Shown here one piece after another: positions 36,840 to 45,616 of a stretch of DNA of 64,000 bases; position 1 is the first letter of the stretch, and each line of letters starts with the position of its first letter. This DNA comes from Betaproteobacteria bacterium (lineage in GTDB: Bacteria; Pseudomonadota; Gammaproteobacteria; Burkholderiales; JACQAP01): contig JACQAP010000019.1 of the NCBI GenBank assembly GCA_016194905.1, forward strand, positions 371,291-435,290. Direction: 5' to 3'. The translations under genes were made by a program, and so were the position numbers. The notes under the pieces are model-generated. The model did no database searches. It saw only the letters and a program-made list of their open reading frames with translations, and had not been told where the DNA came from.

Positions 36840-37300
36840 CCAGCGCGTTGATCGCCTACCTGCATTACGTTGCGATGATCTCGATCGCGGTGGTGCTGGT
36901 CGTCGAGTATAGGGTCTGCATGCCCGGCATGACCGGCAGCCGCATCCGTATGCTCGCGCGCCTCGATCTGCTGTACATGGGCGTAGCGCTGCTGGCACTG
37001 GGCAGCGGAGCGGCTCGCGTCGTCTGGTTCGGCAAGGGCACGGCGTTCTATCTCCACAATCCGGTCTTCTACATCAAACTTGCGCTGTTCCTCGCCGTCG
37101 GTCTGATCTCCATTCCGCCGACGCTGCAATATCTGCGCTGGGTACGCAGCCTGAATTCCGGCGCCGCGAACGTGGCTGCGGATTACCAGGTGCTGAGGGT
37201 CCGCCGCCATATCCTCATCGAACTCATCCTGTTCGCCCTTATTCCCCTGATGGCGACGCTGATGGCACGTGGCATCGGTCTCCAGACGGCTGCTCAGTGA
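36830..37300 (+). CDS. DUF2214 family membrane protein
   Basis: A 156-residue membrane protein with four predicted spans (LIAYLHYVAMISIAVVLVVEY, LYMGVALLALGSGAARVVW, FYIKLALFLAVGLISIP, ILIELILFALIPLMATLM). The pattern of a His in the first helix and the WFGKGTAFYLHNPVFYIK stretch is that of DUF2214, a family related by shape to haem-binding quinone-interacting membrane proteins. It overlaps both neighbouring peptidase genes (10 and 4 bases), so the three form a single coupled unit. Function unknown. Confidence 0.8.
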   Translation: MAMTSALIAYLHYVAMISIAVVLVVEYRVCMPGMTGSRIRMLARLDLLYMGVALLALGSGAARVVWFGKGTAFYLHNPVFYIKLALFLAVGLISIPPTLQYLRWVRSLNSGAANVAADYQVLRVRRHILIELILFALIPLMATLMARGIGLQTAAQ

Positions 37301-38742
37301 CGCGACTTGTGTCCATCTTCTCGTCGCGAACCCGCGCCGGCGTGATCGCGACAGCGTCCTTGATGCTGATTTGCGCGGCGGCACAGGCAGCGTCGCGGCA
37401 TCGCTACGAAGTCCGCGTGAACGAGTCGCTCGACCAGCTCGCGGTGCGCGCCTGTTTCGGCGGAACAGCGCCGGATGCGCTGGTCGCGGACTCCGATGGC
37501 GCGAGGTTCTATCTCGAGTCGATGCGGCTCGGCGAGCGGCTCCTCGAACCGGTAGGCGACAGGGTGATTCTCGGCGCCGTGCGCGAAGACACCTGCGTGG
37601 AATATCAGGTGAAGCTGCAACCGGCGCAGAGCCGGGTGCAGACCGGCGGGCCGGAAACCCGCCGGGTCGGTCGCGATATGCTCACCTCGATCGGCGACTG
37701 GTTGTGGCGCCCGCAGGAGCCGGAAGCAGCCGTCGAACTGAGCTTTCGATTGCCGTCCGGCGTGGAAGTTTCCACGCCCTGGCAACGCAAGACGGGAAGC
37801 GACGGGCGGCCGGTATTCCTTGTCGGGGCGACACCGACCAACTGGTCGGGTGTGGTGGCCTTCGGGCATTTTGTCCAGCGCGATGTTCAGGTGCCCGGCG
37901 CGGTCCTGCATCTTGCCCTCCTCGATGCCCCAACGACAGCGCAGCAGGCTCAGTTGGAAACGTGGATCGGAAATACGGCACGTCACGTTGCCATGCTGTA
38001 CGGCCGTTTCCCGGTCGCATCGCTTCAAGTGGTGGTCGCGCCCACACCGCGCGGCCGCGGTCCGGTTCCCTGGGCTTACGTATCGCGCGGCGGCGGACCT
38101 GCGGTGCACCTGTTCATCAACGCCGCGCGCCCGCCCGGGGAATTCGATCGCGACTGGAGCCTGACCCACGAAATGGCGCATCTTTTCCTGCCTTATGTCG
38201 TGTCGCGCGATGCCTGGCTGTTCGAGGGCGTGCCGACTTATCTGCAGAATGTGTTGATGGCGCGCGGCGGGGCGATCAGCGTGGAAGAGGCCTGGCAGCG
38301 AATGCAGGCGGGGTTTCAGCGTGGTGCGCGCACGGCATCGGATTTGAGTCTTGCCCGGGCTAACGAGCGCATCGGCTCCAACGGAATCTATCTGCGGGTG
38401 TACTGGGCAGGCGCTGCGCTGATGCTCGCCGCCGATCTGCAATTGCGCAGCGGGACCGGCGGGCGGCAATCGCTTGACACGGCACTGGAGCAACTGGCGC
38501 GTTGCTGTGCGTCCGAGGAGCGGCGCTGGAACGCGCAGGAAATCATCGTCCGGCTCGACGAAGTGACCGGCACGACGGTGTTCAGTGATCTGGTGCGCGC
38601 CCAGTTCGAAGCCGAAGGCTTTCCTGACTACGAAGCGGTATTGGCGCGCGCCGGCGTGAAGGTCAATGGCGTGCAAGTGGAATTCGACGCCTCCGCGCCA
38701 TGGGCGGCGGAACGCGATGCACTGATGCAACCCGTGCGCTGA
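37297..38742 (+). CDS. Secreted gluzincin-like metallopeptidase, paralogue 2
   Basis: A 481-residue protein from a GTG start in a GTGA overlap with the DUF2214 gene. It has a signal peptide (VIATASLMLICAAAQAAS). The zinc motif is HEMAH (291-295) with Glu310 in AWLFEGVPTYLQN. Matching blocks with paralogue 1 are VRACFGG, GRDMLTSIGDWLWRPQ, PWAYVSRGGGPAVHLFIN, ARGGAISVEEAWQRMQAGF and RWNAQEIIVRLDEVTGT. The two arose by gene duplication and have diverged widely, suggesting distinct substrates. Confidence 0.75.
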   Translation: MTRLVSIFSSRTRAGVIATASLMLICAAAQAASRHRYEVRVNESLDQLAVRACFGGTAPDALVADSDGARFYLESMRLGERLLEPVGDRVILGAVREDTCVEYQVKLQPAQSRVQTGGPETRRVGRDMLTSIGDWLWRPQEPEAAVELSFRLPSGVEVSTPWQRKTGSDGRPVFLVGATPTNWSGVVAFGHFVQRDVQVPGAVLHLALLDAPTTAQQAQLETWIGNTARHVAMLYGRFPVASLQVVVAPTPRGRGPVPWAYVSRGGGPAVHLFINAARPPGEFDRDWSLTHEMAHLFLPYVVSRDAWLFEGVPTYLQNVLMARGGAISVEEAWQRMQAGFQRGARTASDLSLARANERIGSNGIYLRVYWAGAALMLAADLQLRSGTGGRQSLDTALEQLARCCASEERRWNAQEIIVRLDEVTGTTVFSDLVRAQFEAEGFPDYEAVLARAGVKVNGVQVEFDASAPWAAERDALMQPVR

Positions 38743-38803
38743 ACAACGACGTTTCCGGCAGGCGCGATTCGGCTACCATGGGCGCCTTTCCGAATCGATC
38801 CCG

Positions 38804-40231
38804 ATGAATCCCGAAGAGATCTGCTTTCTGCCGGCCCGCGAGCTGGTAAGCCGCATCCGCGCACGTAAACTATCTGCCGTCGAGGTGATGGACGCGCACC
38901 TCGCGCAGATCGAGCGCGTCAATCCGGCGGTCAATGCGGTCGTGACCTTCCTGCCTGAACTGGGGCGCGAAGGTGCACGCGCGGTAGACGCATCGCTGGC
39001 GCGCGGGGACGATCCCGGCCCGCTGGCGGGATTGCCGGTGGCGCACAAGGACCTGGTTGCGACCAAAGGCATACGTACTACGTTCGGCTCGCCGATTTTC
39101 AAGGATTTCGTGCCGGATGCCGATGCAATCATCGTCGAGCGACTGAGAAAAGCCGGCGCGATCACGATCGGAAAAACCAATACGCCGGAATTCGGCGCCG
39201 GCTCGCAGACCTTCAATCCGGTGTTCGGCGCGACGCGCAATCCTTACGATCTGGCCAGGACCTGCGGCGGCAGCAGCGGCGGTGCGGCGGCGGCGCTGGC
39301 CTGCGGCCTGCTGCCGATCGCCGACGGCTCGGACATGGGCGGCAGCCTGCGCAATCCGGCCAGCTTCTGCAATGTCGTCGGCTTGCGGCCTTCCGCCGGC
39401 CGCGTCCCGAACTGGCCGAGCATTTCCGGCTGGTTCCACATGGCTGTAGTAGGACCGATGGCGCGCACGGTGCAGGACGTTGCCCTGATGCTGTCCGCCA
39501 TCGCAGGACCTGACGCGCGTGCGCCCATCTCGCTGCAGGATCCCGGGTCGATGTTCTCCCGTCCGCTGGAGCGGGATTTCGAGGGAGCGCGCATTGCCTG
39601 GAGTGCCGATCTCGGCGGACTGCCGGTCGAGCCGGAAGTGACGGCGGTCATGGGATCCCAGCGCGAGATCTTCACCAGCCTCGGTTGCATCGTCGAGGAC
39701 GCGACGCCGGATCTGCGCGACGCAGATGAAATCTTCAGCGTCATGCGCACCTGGAATTTCGAACTGTCTTTCGGCCATCTTCTGAAAACCAAACGCCAGT
39801 TGATGAAGGACACGGTGATCTGGAACATCGAGGAAGGCGCACGCCTGACCGGTCCGCAAGTCGGAGCGGCGGAAGTCAAGCGCACGCAATTGTTCCACCG
39901 TATGCGCGGGTTCATGGAAAAATACGATTTTTTGGTTGCGCCGGTGGTGCAGGTGCTGCCGTTCGATGTCGACGTGCCCTACGTGACCAGGATCAACGAC
40001 GTCGAGCTCGACACTTATATCGACTGGATGCGCTCCTGCTACTACATCACCGTTACCGGCGCGCCAGCGCTTTCCGTACCCTGCGGATTCAGCCGCGCCG
40101 GACTTCCGGTCGGCTTGCAGATCGTCGGGCGCCATCGGGATGATTTCGGCGTGCTTCAGATCGCCCATGCTTTCGAGCAGGCCACCGGCTTCTGGAAACG
40201 GCGGCCGGCCGTCGCACAGAACAAGTCATGA
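38804..40231 (+). CDS. Amidase signature family protein
   Basis: A 475-residue amidase. The Ser-cisSer-Lys triad is visible as the Lys in GLPVAHKDLVATKG and the serines in CGGSSGGAAAALACG and DGSDMGGSLRNPASF. It is similar in length to GatA, but there are no gatB or gatC neighbours and it has a distinct C-terminus (SCYYITVTGAPALSVPCGF, GLPVGLQIVG), so it is a catabolic amidase of unknown substrate. It overlaps the next gene at ATGA. Confidence 0.93.
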   Translation: MNPEEICFLPARELVSRIRARKLSAVEVMDAHLAQIERVNPAVNAVVTFLPELGREGARAVDASLARGDDPGPLAGLPVAHKDLVATKGIRTTFGSPIFKDFVPDADAIIVERLRKAGAITIGKTNTPEFGAGSQTFNPVFGATRNPYDLARTCGGSSGGAAAALACGLLPIADGSDMGGSLRNPASFCNVVGLRPSAGRVPNWPSISGWFHMAVVGPMARTVQDVALMLSAIAGPDARAPISLQDPGSMFSRPLERDFEGARIAWSADLGGLPVEPEVTAVMGSQREIFTSLGCIVEDATPDLRDADEIFSVMRTWNFELSFGHLLKTKRQLMKDTVIWNIEEGARLTGPQVGAAEVKRTQLFHRMRGFMEKYDFLVAPVVQVLPFDVDVPYVTRINDVELDTYIDWMRSCYYITVTGAPALSVPCGFSRAGLPVGLQIVGRHRDDFGVLQIAHAFEQATGFWKRRPAVAQNKS

Positions 40232-41079
40232 TTTTCGGGAAACCAACCATGCGCTCCAGATCCACTTTGCCGTTACGCTTCGTTGCCATAATCCTTCTCA
40301 CAGCCCTGGCCATTTCCTCAGTTGCACAGACACCGCCCGGGCAGACGCCTCCCGTGCGCAAGGATCGGGTGTTTCTGAAGGATGTCGAAGGCATCTGGAT
40401 CAATGAAGCCTACATGAGCGTACTCGCGGCACTGAAAAGCCCGCATGCGGCAGCAAAGAAGGCGCCGCCGGTGCTCATCGCAATCCGGCGTGAAGGCCGC
40501 GCCTACCCGATCGTGGTGACCGATTTCAACAAGGCTTCTCTGCAAGCGGTGCTCGATGTCGAGCCAGACGGCAAACCCGGCGCCTATCGTCTGGTGGTCG
40601 GCGCCGACGACAAGCCGATGTCGAGCAACGAGGTGAAATACATTCGATTCGAGGCCGCCAAAAACGCGCAGGGAAAAATAGAACGACTGCGCGTGGCGGA
40701 GCCGGACTTCATGAAGGGCAAATGGGCGGACTATGTCCCGGTCGCCGGCGAACTGAGTCCTCAGCTCAACCGCCTCGTGATTGCCGGAAATTATCGCGAC
40801 GAGAAAGGCAGGACCTGGATCTTCAACGAATCCGGCGAGGCGACCTGGCCGGAGCAGAAGTTCAATTACGAGTTGTCGCTGAACGACCCGGGTGCCCATT
40901 GCGATTATCTGCAGAGCGAAGGCGCGGCCAAGGGTGCTAATGACAACAAGAGCGTTGACGACAAAAAGCGCTACGGCTACGGCTGGAAGGCCGGCAAACT
41001 ATCGGTCTATCCGGCACGTCTGGCGGGCAAAAAAGTGGTTTGCGGCGCCAAGCCGCTTGCCGTGCTCACGCCGCAGTAG
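40228..41079 (+). CDS. Secreted protein of unknown function
   Basis: A 283-residue protein whose start ATG overlaps the amidase stop (ATGA); a second Met seven codons on (40249) gives a classical signal peptide (RFVAIILLTALAISSVAQTPP). The mature part is polar, rich in Lys and Pro. It has recurring segments (DVEGIWINEAYMSVL, GRTWIFNESGEATWPEQKFNYELSLNDPGAHCDYLQ) that I do not recognise as a known family. It has Cys near residues 230 and 270. Presumably periplasmic; coupled with the amidase by position. Confidence 0.65.
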   Translation: MIFGKPTMRSRSTLPLRFVAIILLTALAISSVAQTPPGQTPPVRKDRVFLKDVEGIWINEAYMSVLAALKSPHAAAKKAPPVLIAIRREGRAYPIVVTDFNKASLQAVLDVEPDGKPGAYRLVVGADDKPMSSNEVKYIRFEAAKNAQGKIERLRVAEPDFMKGKWADYVPVAGELSPQLNRLVIAGNYRDEKGRTWIFNESGEATWPEQKFNYELSLNDPGAHCDYLQSEGAAKGANDNKSVDDKKRYGYGWKAGKLSVYPARLAGKKVVCGAKPLAVLTPQ

Positions 41080-41211
41080 CACGAACCCCGGGTTTTGTCC
41101 GGATGCCGAATTCCGGTGTGCACCGTCGCCAGGGATTGGCGTTTAAGTGCGGATCGGCGCCCGGGTGCCGGTATTTTCGAAGAACGAAATCATAAATAAA
41201 AGGGAGGAATC

Positions 41212-41676
41212 ATGAAACAGCTGTCTGGTCTGCTTCTTGGTTTGGCAATTCTGGGGTTGGCTGCCGCAAGTCCGGCAAGGGCGGGGGACTGCGGCGGTCC
41301 GGTCACGGCCGAAGAGGCGCTGGCGTCGGAAGACGCGCGTTATGCGGCGCAGATGGGCGATGACTTCGGCGCGATGCAAAAGCTCTACGGCGACGATCTG
41401 GTATACATTCATTCGTCGGCGATCGTGGACAACAAGGCCACGTACATCGACTCCATGAAATCCGGCACGGTCAAATACCGCAACATGCAGCGCAGCGACG
41501 TCACCGTGCGCACTTATGGCTGCGTGGCGATCATCTCCGGGCTGGGTAATTTCGATGTGACCGTCAAAGGCCAGGATGTGGCGGTTGAAATCCGTTTCCA
41601 CAGCATCTGGGCCAAGCGCGACAAGGGCCTGCAGTTCATTTCCTGGGAGGCGACCCGCACGCAGACCAAGCCGTAA
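41212..41676 (+). CDS. Secreted SnoaL/NTF2-like domain protein
   Basis: A 154-residue protein with a signal peptide (LLLGLAILGLAAASPARAG) preceded by a GGGAGG ribosome site. The remainder fits the cone-shaped NTF2/DUF4440 fold: VTAEEALASEDARYAAQMGDDFGAMQKLYGDDLVYIHSS, then beta-strands ending VEIRFHSIWAKRDKGLQFISWEATR. Such proteins are often binding or isomerase modules. No partner is evident. A strong hairpin terminator follows. Confidence 0.75.
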   Translation: MKQLSGLLLGLAILGLAAASPARAGDCGGPVTAEEALASEDARYAAQMGDDFGAMQKLYGDDLVYIHSSAIVDNKATYIDSMKSGTVKYRNMQRSDVTVRTYGCVAIISGLGNFDVTVKGQDVAVEIRFHSIWAKRDKGLQFISWEATRTQTKP

Positions 41677-41715
41677 GATGCAGTATCAAACAGCGCGCGG
41701 CGGGTAGCGCGCTTG

Positions 41716-41752
41716 AAGCGGGGCTTGGCATCCAAGCCCCGCTTTGATTTCT
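41716..41752 (+). terminator. Strong hairpin terminator after the NTF2-like gene
   Basis: A perfect 13-bp stem AAGCGGGGCTTGG/CCAAGCCCCGCTT with a three-base loop CAT, followed by TGATTT. The T tract is short, but the stem is very stable. It lies about 40 bases after the gene's stop and before mgtE. Confidence 0.75.
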
Positions 41753-41819
41753 GCCGTCGCCTCATCGCGCGGTTGCAAAGATGCAGTATCCTTTGGCGGT
41801 CTTTGATCGGTACGGAGCA

Positions 41820-43265
41820 ATGGCCAAGGCCGCGACGAAAAAGAAGCGAACGCAAAGCGTGCAGGAGGCCCTCGAGCAGGTGAGGACCTTGCTGCAAAAG
41901 CACCGGATCGTGGAAGGCATGGTTCACAAGCAGGACATGCCGCGCCACGAACTGGTGGAATCGCTTGTCCACAAACAGAACCTTGCCGAGCTGCAGAAGA
42001 GACTCGACAAGCTCCACCCGGCCGACGTCGCCTACATTCTTGAAGCACTGCCGCTCGAAGAGCGCCTGGTCGTCTGGGATCTGGTCAAGGCCGAGCGCGA
42101 CGGAGAAATCCTGCTCGAAGTCTCGGATTCAGTACGCGAGACGCTCATCGAGAACATGGATGCGCATGAGCTGGTCGCGGCCGCGGAACAGCTCGACACC
42201 GATGAAATCGCCGACCTGGTTCCCGACCTGCCGCAAGACGTGGTCGACGACGTGCTGCATTCGCTGTCCGTCGAGGAGCGCGAGCAGTTGCGCGCCGCCA
42301 TGTCCTACCCGGAGGATGCAGTCGGCGCGTTGATGGACTTCGACATGGTTTCGGTGCGCGACGACGTCACCATGGAGGTCGTCTTGCGCTATTTGCGGCG
42401 CATGGATGAACTGCCCGATCACACCGACCAGGTGTTTGTGGTGGATCGCGACGACCTCATCAAGGGTGTCCTGCCGGTCAACACGTTGATCGTGACGGAT
42501 CCGGAAGTGCTGGTCGGCGCCGTGATGAATACCGAGTTCATCACCCTGTCGCCGGACGACAAGGCGCAGCAGGCGGCGCAATCGTTCGAGCGTTACGATC
42601 TGGTATCCGCTCCGGTGGTCGACCAGGGCAACCGGCTCGTCGGACGCGTCACGGTGGACGTGGTCGTCGACTTCATTCGCCAGCGCAACGAAGCGGAGCA
42701 ACTCAGCCACGCCGGCCTGCTCGAGGAAGAAGACATCTTCGCTTCGGTGTGGAAGAGCGCGAAGAACCGCTGGTTGTGGCTCGCGGTCAATCTCGGCACC
42801 GCGTTCTTCGCCTCGAGGGTCATCGGGGCGTTCGAAGGAACGATCGAGAGGCTGGTGGCGCTCGCCACCTTGATGCCCATCGTCGCCGGTATCGCGGGAA
42901 ACTCGGGTAACCAGACCACGACGCTGATCATCCGCTCGCTCGCGCTGGGGCAAGTGACACCGGAGAACGCGCGTCGATTGATTGGCAAGGAGTTGGCAAT
43001 CAGCCTGCTCAATGGCGTGGTGTGGGGCGGCGTGGCGGGAATATTCGCCTACTTGCTTTATCGCAGCGTGCCGCTCGGCCTGGTGATGACGAGCGCGATG
43101 CTGCTCAATCTACTGGTCGGCGCGCTGGTGGGCATGATCGTTCCCCTGGTCATGCAGAAAATGGGCCGGGATCCGGCGATCGGTTCCAGCGTATTGCTGA
43201 CCTTCACCACGGACAGCATGGGGTTCTTCATCTTTCTCGGCCTCGCCACCGTTTTCCTCATCTGA
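41820..43265 (+). CDS. mgtE: Magnesium transporter MgtE
   Basis: A 481-residue transporter when started at 41820 (an in-frame ATG 13 codons upstream also exists). An N-terminal helical domain carries VQEALEQVRTLLQKH and HPADVAYILEALP, followed by a pair of CBS domains (SVRDDVTMEVVLRYLRRMDELP; DKAQQAAQSFERYDLVSAPVVD). Five C-terminal membrane spans follow, with GNSGNQTTTLIIRSLALGQ forming the pore. It imports Mg2+ and closes when cytoplasmic Mg2+ is high. A strong terminator precedes it, so it has its own promoter. Confidence 0.93.
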   Translation: MAKAATKKKRTQSVQEALEQVRTLLQKHRIVEGMVHKQDMPRHELVESLVHKQNLAELQKRLDKLHPADVAYILEALPLEERLVVWDLVKAERDGEILLEVSDSVRETLIENMDAHELVAAAEQLDTDEIADLVPDLPQDVVDDVLHSLSVEEREQLRAAMSYPEDAVGALMDFDMVSVRDDVTMEVVLRYLRRMDELPDHTDQVFVVDRDDLIKGVLPVNTLIVTDPEVLVGAVMNTEFITLSPDDKAQQAAQSFERYDLVSAPVVDQGNRLVGRVTVDVVVDFIRQRNEAEQLSHAGLLEEEDIFASVWKSAKNRWLWLAVNLGTAFFASRVIGAFEGTIERLVALATLMPIVAGIAGNSGNQTTTLIIRSLALGQVTPENARRLIGKELAISLLNGVVWGGVAGIFAYLLYRSVPLGLVMTSAMLLNLLVGALVGMIVPLVMQKMGRDPAIGSSVLLTFTTDSMGFFIFLGLATVFLI

Positions 43266-43410
43266 CACATCCATTTACGGCGGGCGCTCGTATGTACGCA
43301 CGCAGCCTCAAAACAGTTCAGGAACGCCGCAGTCTTAATGTAAGGTCCATAGTTGATGTAAGGCTTAGAGGGCGAGTACGACTCAAGCACCGTTACCGAG
43401 GAGTTCGATC

Positions 43411-44388
43411 ATGCTGATTCGACGTTCATCCGGCATCAAGTCTTCCGAAATAACCGACCGCGACCTGTTTCTCAACCGGCGCGAATTCATGCGGGCAGCC
43501 GCCGGACTGGGCATGGCCGGCGGCCTCTACGGCGCCGGCATGTTCATGCCCGGCAAAGCGCACGCGGGGACCAAACTTCCGGGCGTGAAGAAGAGTGCCT
43601 ACAGCGTGAACGAAACGGTGACGCCGCTCGAGGCCATCACCAATTACAACAATTTCTACGAGTTCGGCACCGACAAGGACGATCCTGCCGCACACGCCGG
43701 CAAACTCAAGACCCGGCCCTGGCAGGTCAAGGTTGAGGGCGAGATCAGGAAGCCGAAGACCTACGACATCGATGAATTGCTCAAGCTCGCGCCCCTGGAA
43801 GAACGCGTTTATCGCATGCGTTGCGTGGAAGGCTGGTCGATGGTGATTCCCTGGGTCGGTTTTCCGCTTTCGGAACTGATCAAGCGCGTCGAGCCGACCG
43901 GCAATGCGAAGTTCGTCGAATTCGTCACGCTGCTCGACCCCGCGCAAATGCCGGGACAGAACGTGCGCGTGCTCAAGTGGCCTTACGTGGAGGGCTTGCG
44001 CATGGACGAAGCCACGCACCCGTTGACGTTGCTGACGCTGGGTCTTTACGGCGAAGCGTTGCCGAATCAGAACGGTGCGCCGGTGCGTGTGGTGGTGCCT
44101 TGGAAATACGGATTCAAGAGTGCAAAGTCGATCGTGCAGATCCGTTTCACCGAGCAGCAGCCCAAGACTTCCTGGGAATTGGCCGGGCCGAACGAGTACG
44201 GCTTCTATTCCAACGTCAACCCGAATGTCGACCATCCGCGCTGGAGTCAGGCGAAGGAGCGCAGGATAGAAAAACTTTCCGTGGTCGATTCGCTGTTCGA
44301 CAAGAAACGCGAGACGCTGATGTTCAACGGTTACGGTGACCAGGTCGCGCAACTTTACGCCGGCATGGACCTGAAGAAGAATTTCTAG
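43411..44388 (+). CDS. msrP: Protein-methionine-sulfoxide reductase catalytic subunit
   Basis: A 325-residue molybdoenzyme. The twin-arginine signal is [17 protein letters not shown]. Family landmarks are [16 protein letters not shown], the Mo-ligand Cys in [19 protein letters not shown] and the C-terminal [22 protein letters not shown]. It repairs oxidised methionines in periplasmic proteins using electrons from MsrQ. A 33-bp inverted repeat lies between it and msrQ. An upstream GAGGAG ribosome site fits the ATG. Confidence 0.95.
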   Translation: MLIRRSSGIKSSEITDRDLFLNRREFMRAAAGLGMAGGLYGAGMFMPGKAHAGTKLPGVKKSAYSVNETVTPLEAITNYNNFYEFGTDKDDPAAHAGKLKTRPWQVKVEGEIRKPKTYDIDELLKLAPLEERVYRMRCVEGWSMVIPWVGFPLSELIKRVEPTGNAKFVEFVTLLDPAQMPGQNVRVLKWPYVEGLRMDEATHPLTLLTLGLYGEALPNQNGAPVRVVVPWKYGFKSAKSIVQIRFTEQQPKTSWELAGPNEYGFYSNVNPNVDHPRWSQAKERRIEKLSVVDSLFDKKRETLMFNGYGDQVAQLYAGMDLKKNF

Positions 44389-44398
44389 AACTCAAGCA

Positions 44399-44561
44399 TT
44401 CACCGCAGAGAACGCAGAGGACGCGGAGGAAAACAAAAACGAGGAAACAGGGGAGTTAAGAGCGGGCCCGGTGCCGAAATTACCACCGATACTAGGTTTT
44501 AACATTCGAATGCTTTTTGCTCTTGCCATTCCTCCGCGTCCTCTGCGTCCTCCGCGGTGAA
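44399..44561. repeat. Long inverted repeat with nonamer-unit arms between msrP and msrQ
   Basis: The arm at 44399-44431 (TTCACCGCAGAGAACGCAGAG...) and the arm at 44529-44561 are inverted copies that differ at only two of 33 bases. Each arm is three tandem units close to CGCAGAGGA. The loop of 97 bases carries a further small hairpin (CGGTG...CACCG). No T tract follows on either strand. The unit resembles a dispersed repeat type often seen in beta- and gammaproteobacteria. It must alter the messenger of the two-subunit system. Confidence 0.85.
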
Positions 44562-44577
44562 AGATTTTCAGTAATCA

Positions 44578-45219
44578 ATGCAACCTAAACCGGAACAAAT
44601 CAAGTGGATCAAGGCGGCAGTGTTCCTGGCCTGCCTGATTCCGCTTGCGCATCTGGTCTGGCAGGGATTTCGCAATCGGCTGGGCGTCAATCCGGTCGAA
44701 TTCATCACCCACTCCACCGGTTGGTGGACCCTGGCCTTTATCCTGATCACCCTGTGCGTGACGCCGCTAAGAAGACTCTCCGGGCTGCCGTGGCTTCTGC
44801 GCCTGCGGCGCATGCTCGGGTTGTTCGCATTCTTCTACGCCAGCCTGCACTTCACCACCTACATCTGGCTGGACCAGTTCTTCGTCTGGAAGGATATCGT
44901 CAAGGACATCGGCAAGCGGCCGTTCATCATGCTGGGATTTTCCGCGTTCGTGCTGCTCATACCGTTGGCGATTACGTCGACCAACGCAATGGTGAAACGC
45001 CTCGGCGCGAAGCGCTGGCAATGGTTGCATCGATTGGCCTACGTCCTGTCGGCACTGGGCGTGGCGCATTTCTGGTGGCTGGTAAAAAAAGATATCACCG
45101 AGCCGTTCACCTTCGCGGTGCTGCTCGCCGCGCTGTTCATCATCCGGTTGCTGTACCTGCTGAAGCAGCAGCGTTCGGCGTCCCCTCCTTCTACCGCGGC
45201 ACGCTCCCAAGCGGCGTGA
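44578..45219 (+). CDS. msrQ: Protein-methionine-sulfoxide reductase haem-binding subunit
   Basis: A 213-residue inner-membrane protein of about six spans (VFLACLIPLAHLVWQ; WWTLAFILITLCVTPLR; FAFFYASLHFTTYIW; FIMLGFSAFVLLIPLAITS; LSALGVAHFWWLVKK; FTFAVLLAALFIIRLLYLL). Conserved His residues in FYASLHF, WLHRLAYV and VAHFWW bind b-type haem. It takes electrons from the quinone pool to MsrP. It is the partner of msrP. Confidence 0.95.
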   Translation: MQPKPEQIKWIKAAVFLACLIPLAHLVWQGFRNRLGVNPVEFITHSTGWWTLAFILITLCVTPLRRLSGLPWLLRLRRMLGLFAFFYASLHFTTYIWLDQFFVWKDIVKDIGKRPFIMLGFSAFVLLIPLAITSTNAMVKRLGAKRWQWLHRLAYVLSALGVAHFWWLVKKDITEPFTFAVLLAALFIIRLLYLLKQQRSASPPSTAARSQAA

Positions 45220-45261
45220 TTGCAGGCGCACCTCCCGGCCGCTACAGTTGCCGATCACTGA

Positions 45262-45438
45262 CTCGAAGCGCTGTCTGAAAACGCGGGGCTGGCGAACGGC
45301 TTGCAGGTGCACGCCGGGCAGGTTACCCATCGCGGCCTGGCTGAAGATGTGAAGCGGCGGTACCGCGCCTGTGCAGATCGCAGCCGGCATGCGCCGGGGC
45401 TGAAGCGAATGGCCAAACCGGAGTCATCACTACGATAG
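45262..45438 (+). pseudogene. Remnant of an alanine dehydrogenase C-terminus
   Basis: Reading frame 45262-45342 gives LEALSENAGLANGLQVHAGQ followed by VTHRGLAEDV, close to the C-terminal end of bacterial alanine dehydrogenases (…ALAxGLNVHxGxVTxxAVAE). It runs to a TAG at 45436 inside the left inverted repeat and has a TGA directly before it. The rest of the gene is absent. This probably marks a gene lost when the neighbouring unit was inserted. I inferred the identity from memory of the family, without alignment. The remaining bases between 45220 and 45616 show no other coding signal. Confidence 0.4.
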
Positions 45439-45477
45439 CTTCAGCTCCAAGTGTTCCCTTGAGTGTTTTACCTTAAG
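45427..45477 (+). repeat. Left inverted repeat of the isochorismatase–LysR unit
   Basis: 45437-45477 is a perfect 41-base inverted copy of 47725-47765, and similarity continues outward for about ten bases. Further inside, both sides carry GCGAAGACGCGAAG-like units. It lies 140 bases from the hydrolase gene's 3' end. A matching pair this far apart with intact genes inside suggests terminal repeats of a mobile or recombined unit. Confidence 0.85.
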
Positions 45478-45616
45478 GCGCGAAGACGCGAAGAAAAGCC
45501 AGGCAAATATCAGCGGCTGAATCCGGCCAACTGCGGGCGCAGAGCGCCGATCCCTAGATCGCTCCGAAGCGGACGCAGGCGCGGGGGCGGCTGCATAGCG
45601 GCCCTCCAGCCATGAC

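Noticed and set aside
38804..40231. Amidase as GatA of the amidotransferase complex
   Set aside because: No gatB or gatC nearby and the C-terminal part differs; a stand-alone amidase fits better.
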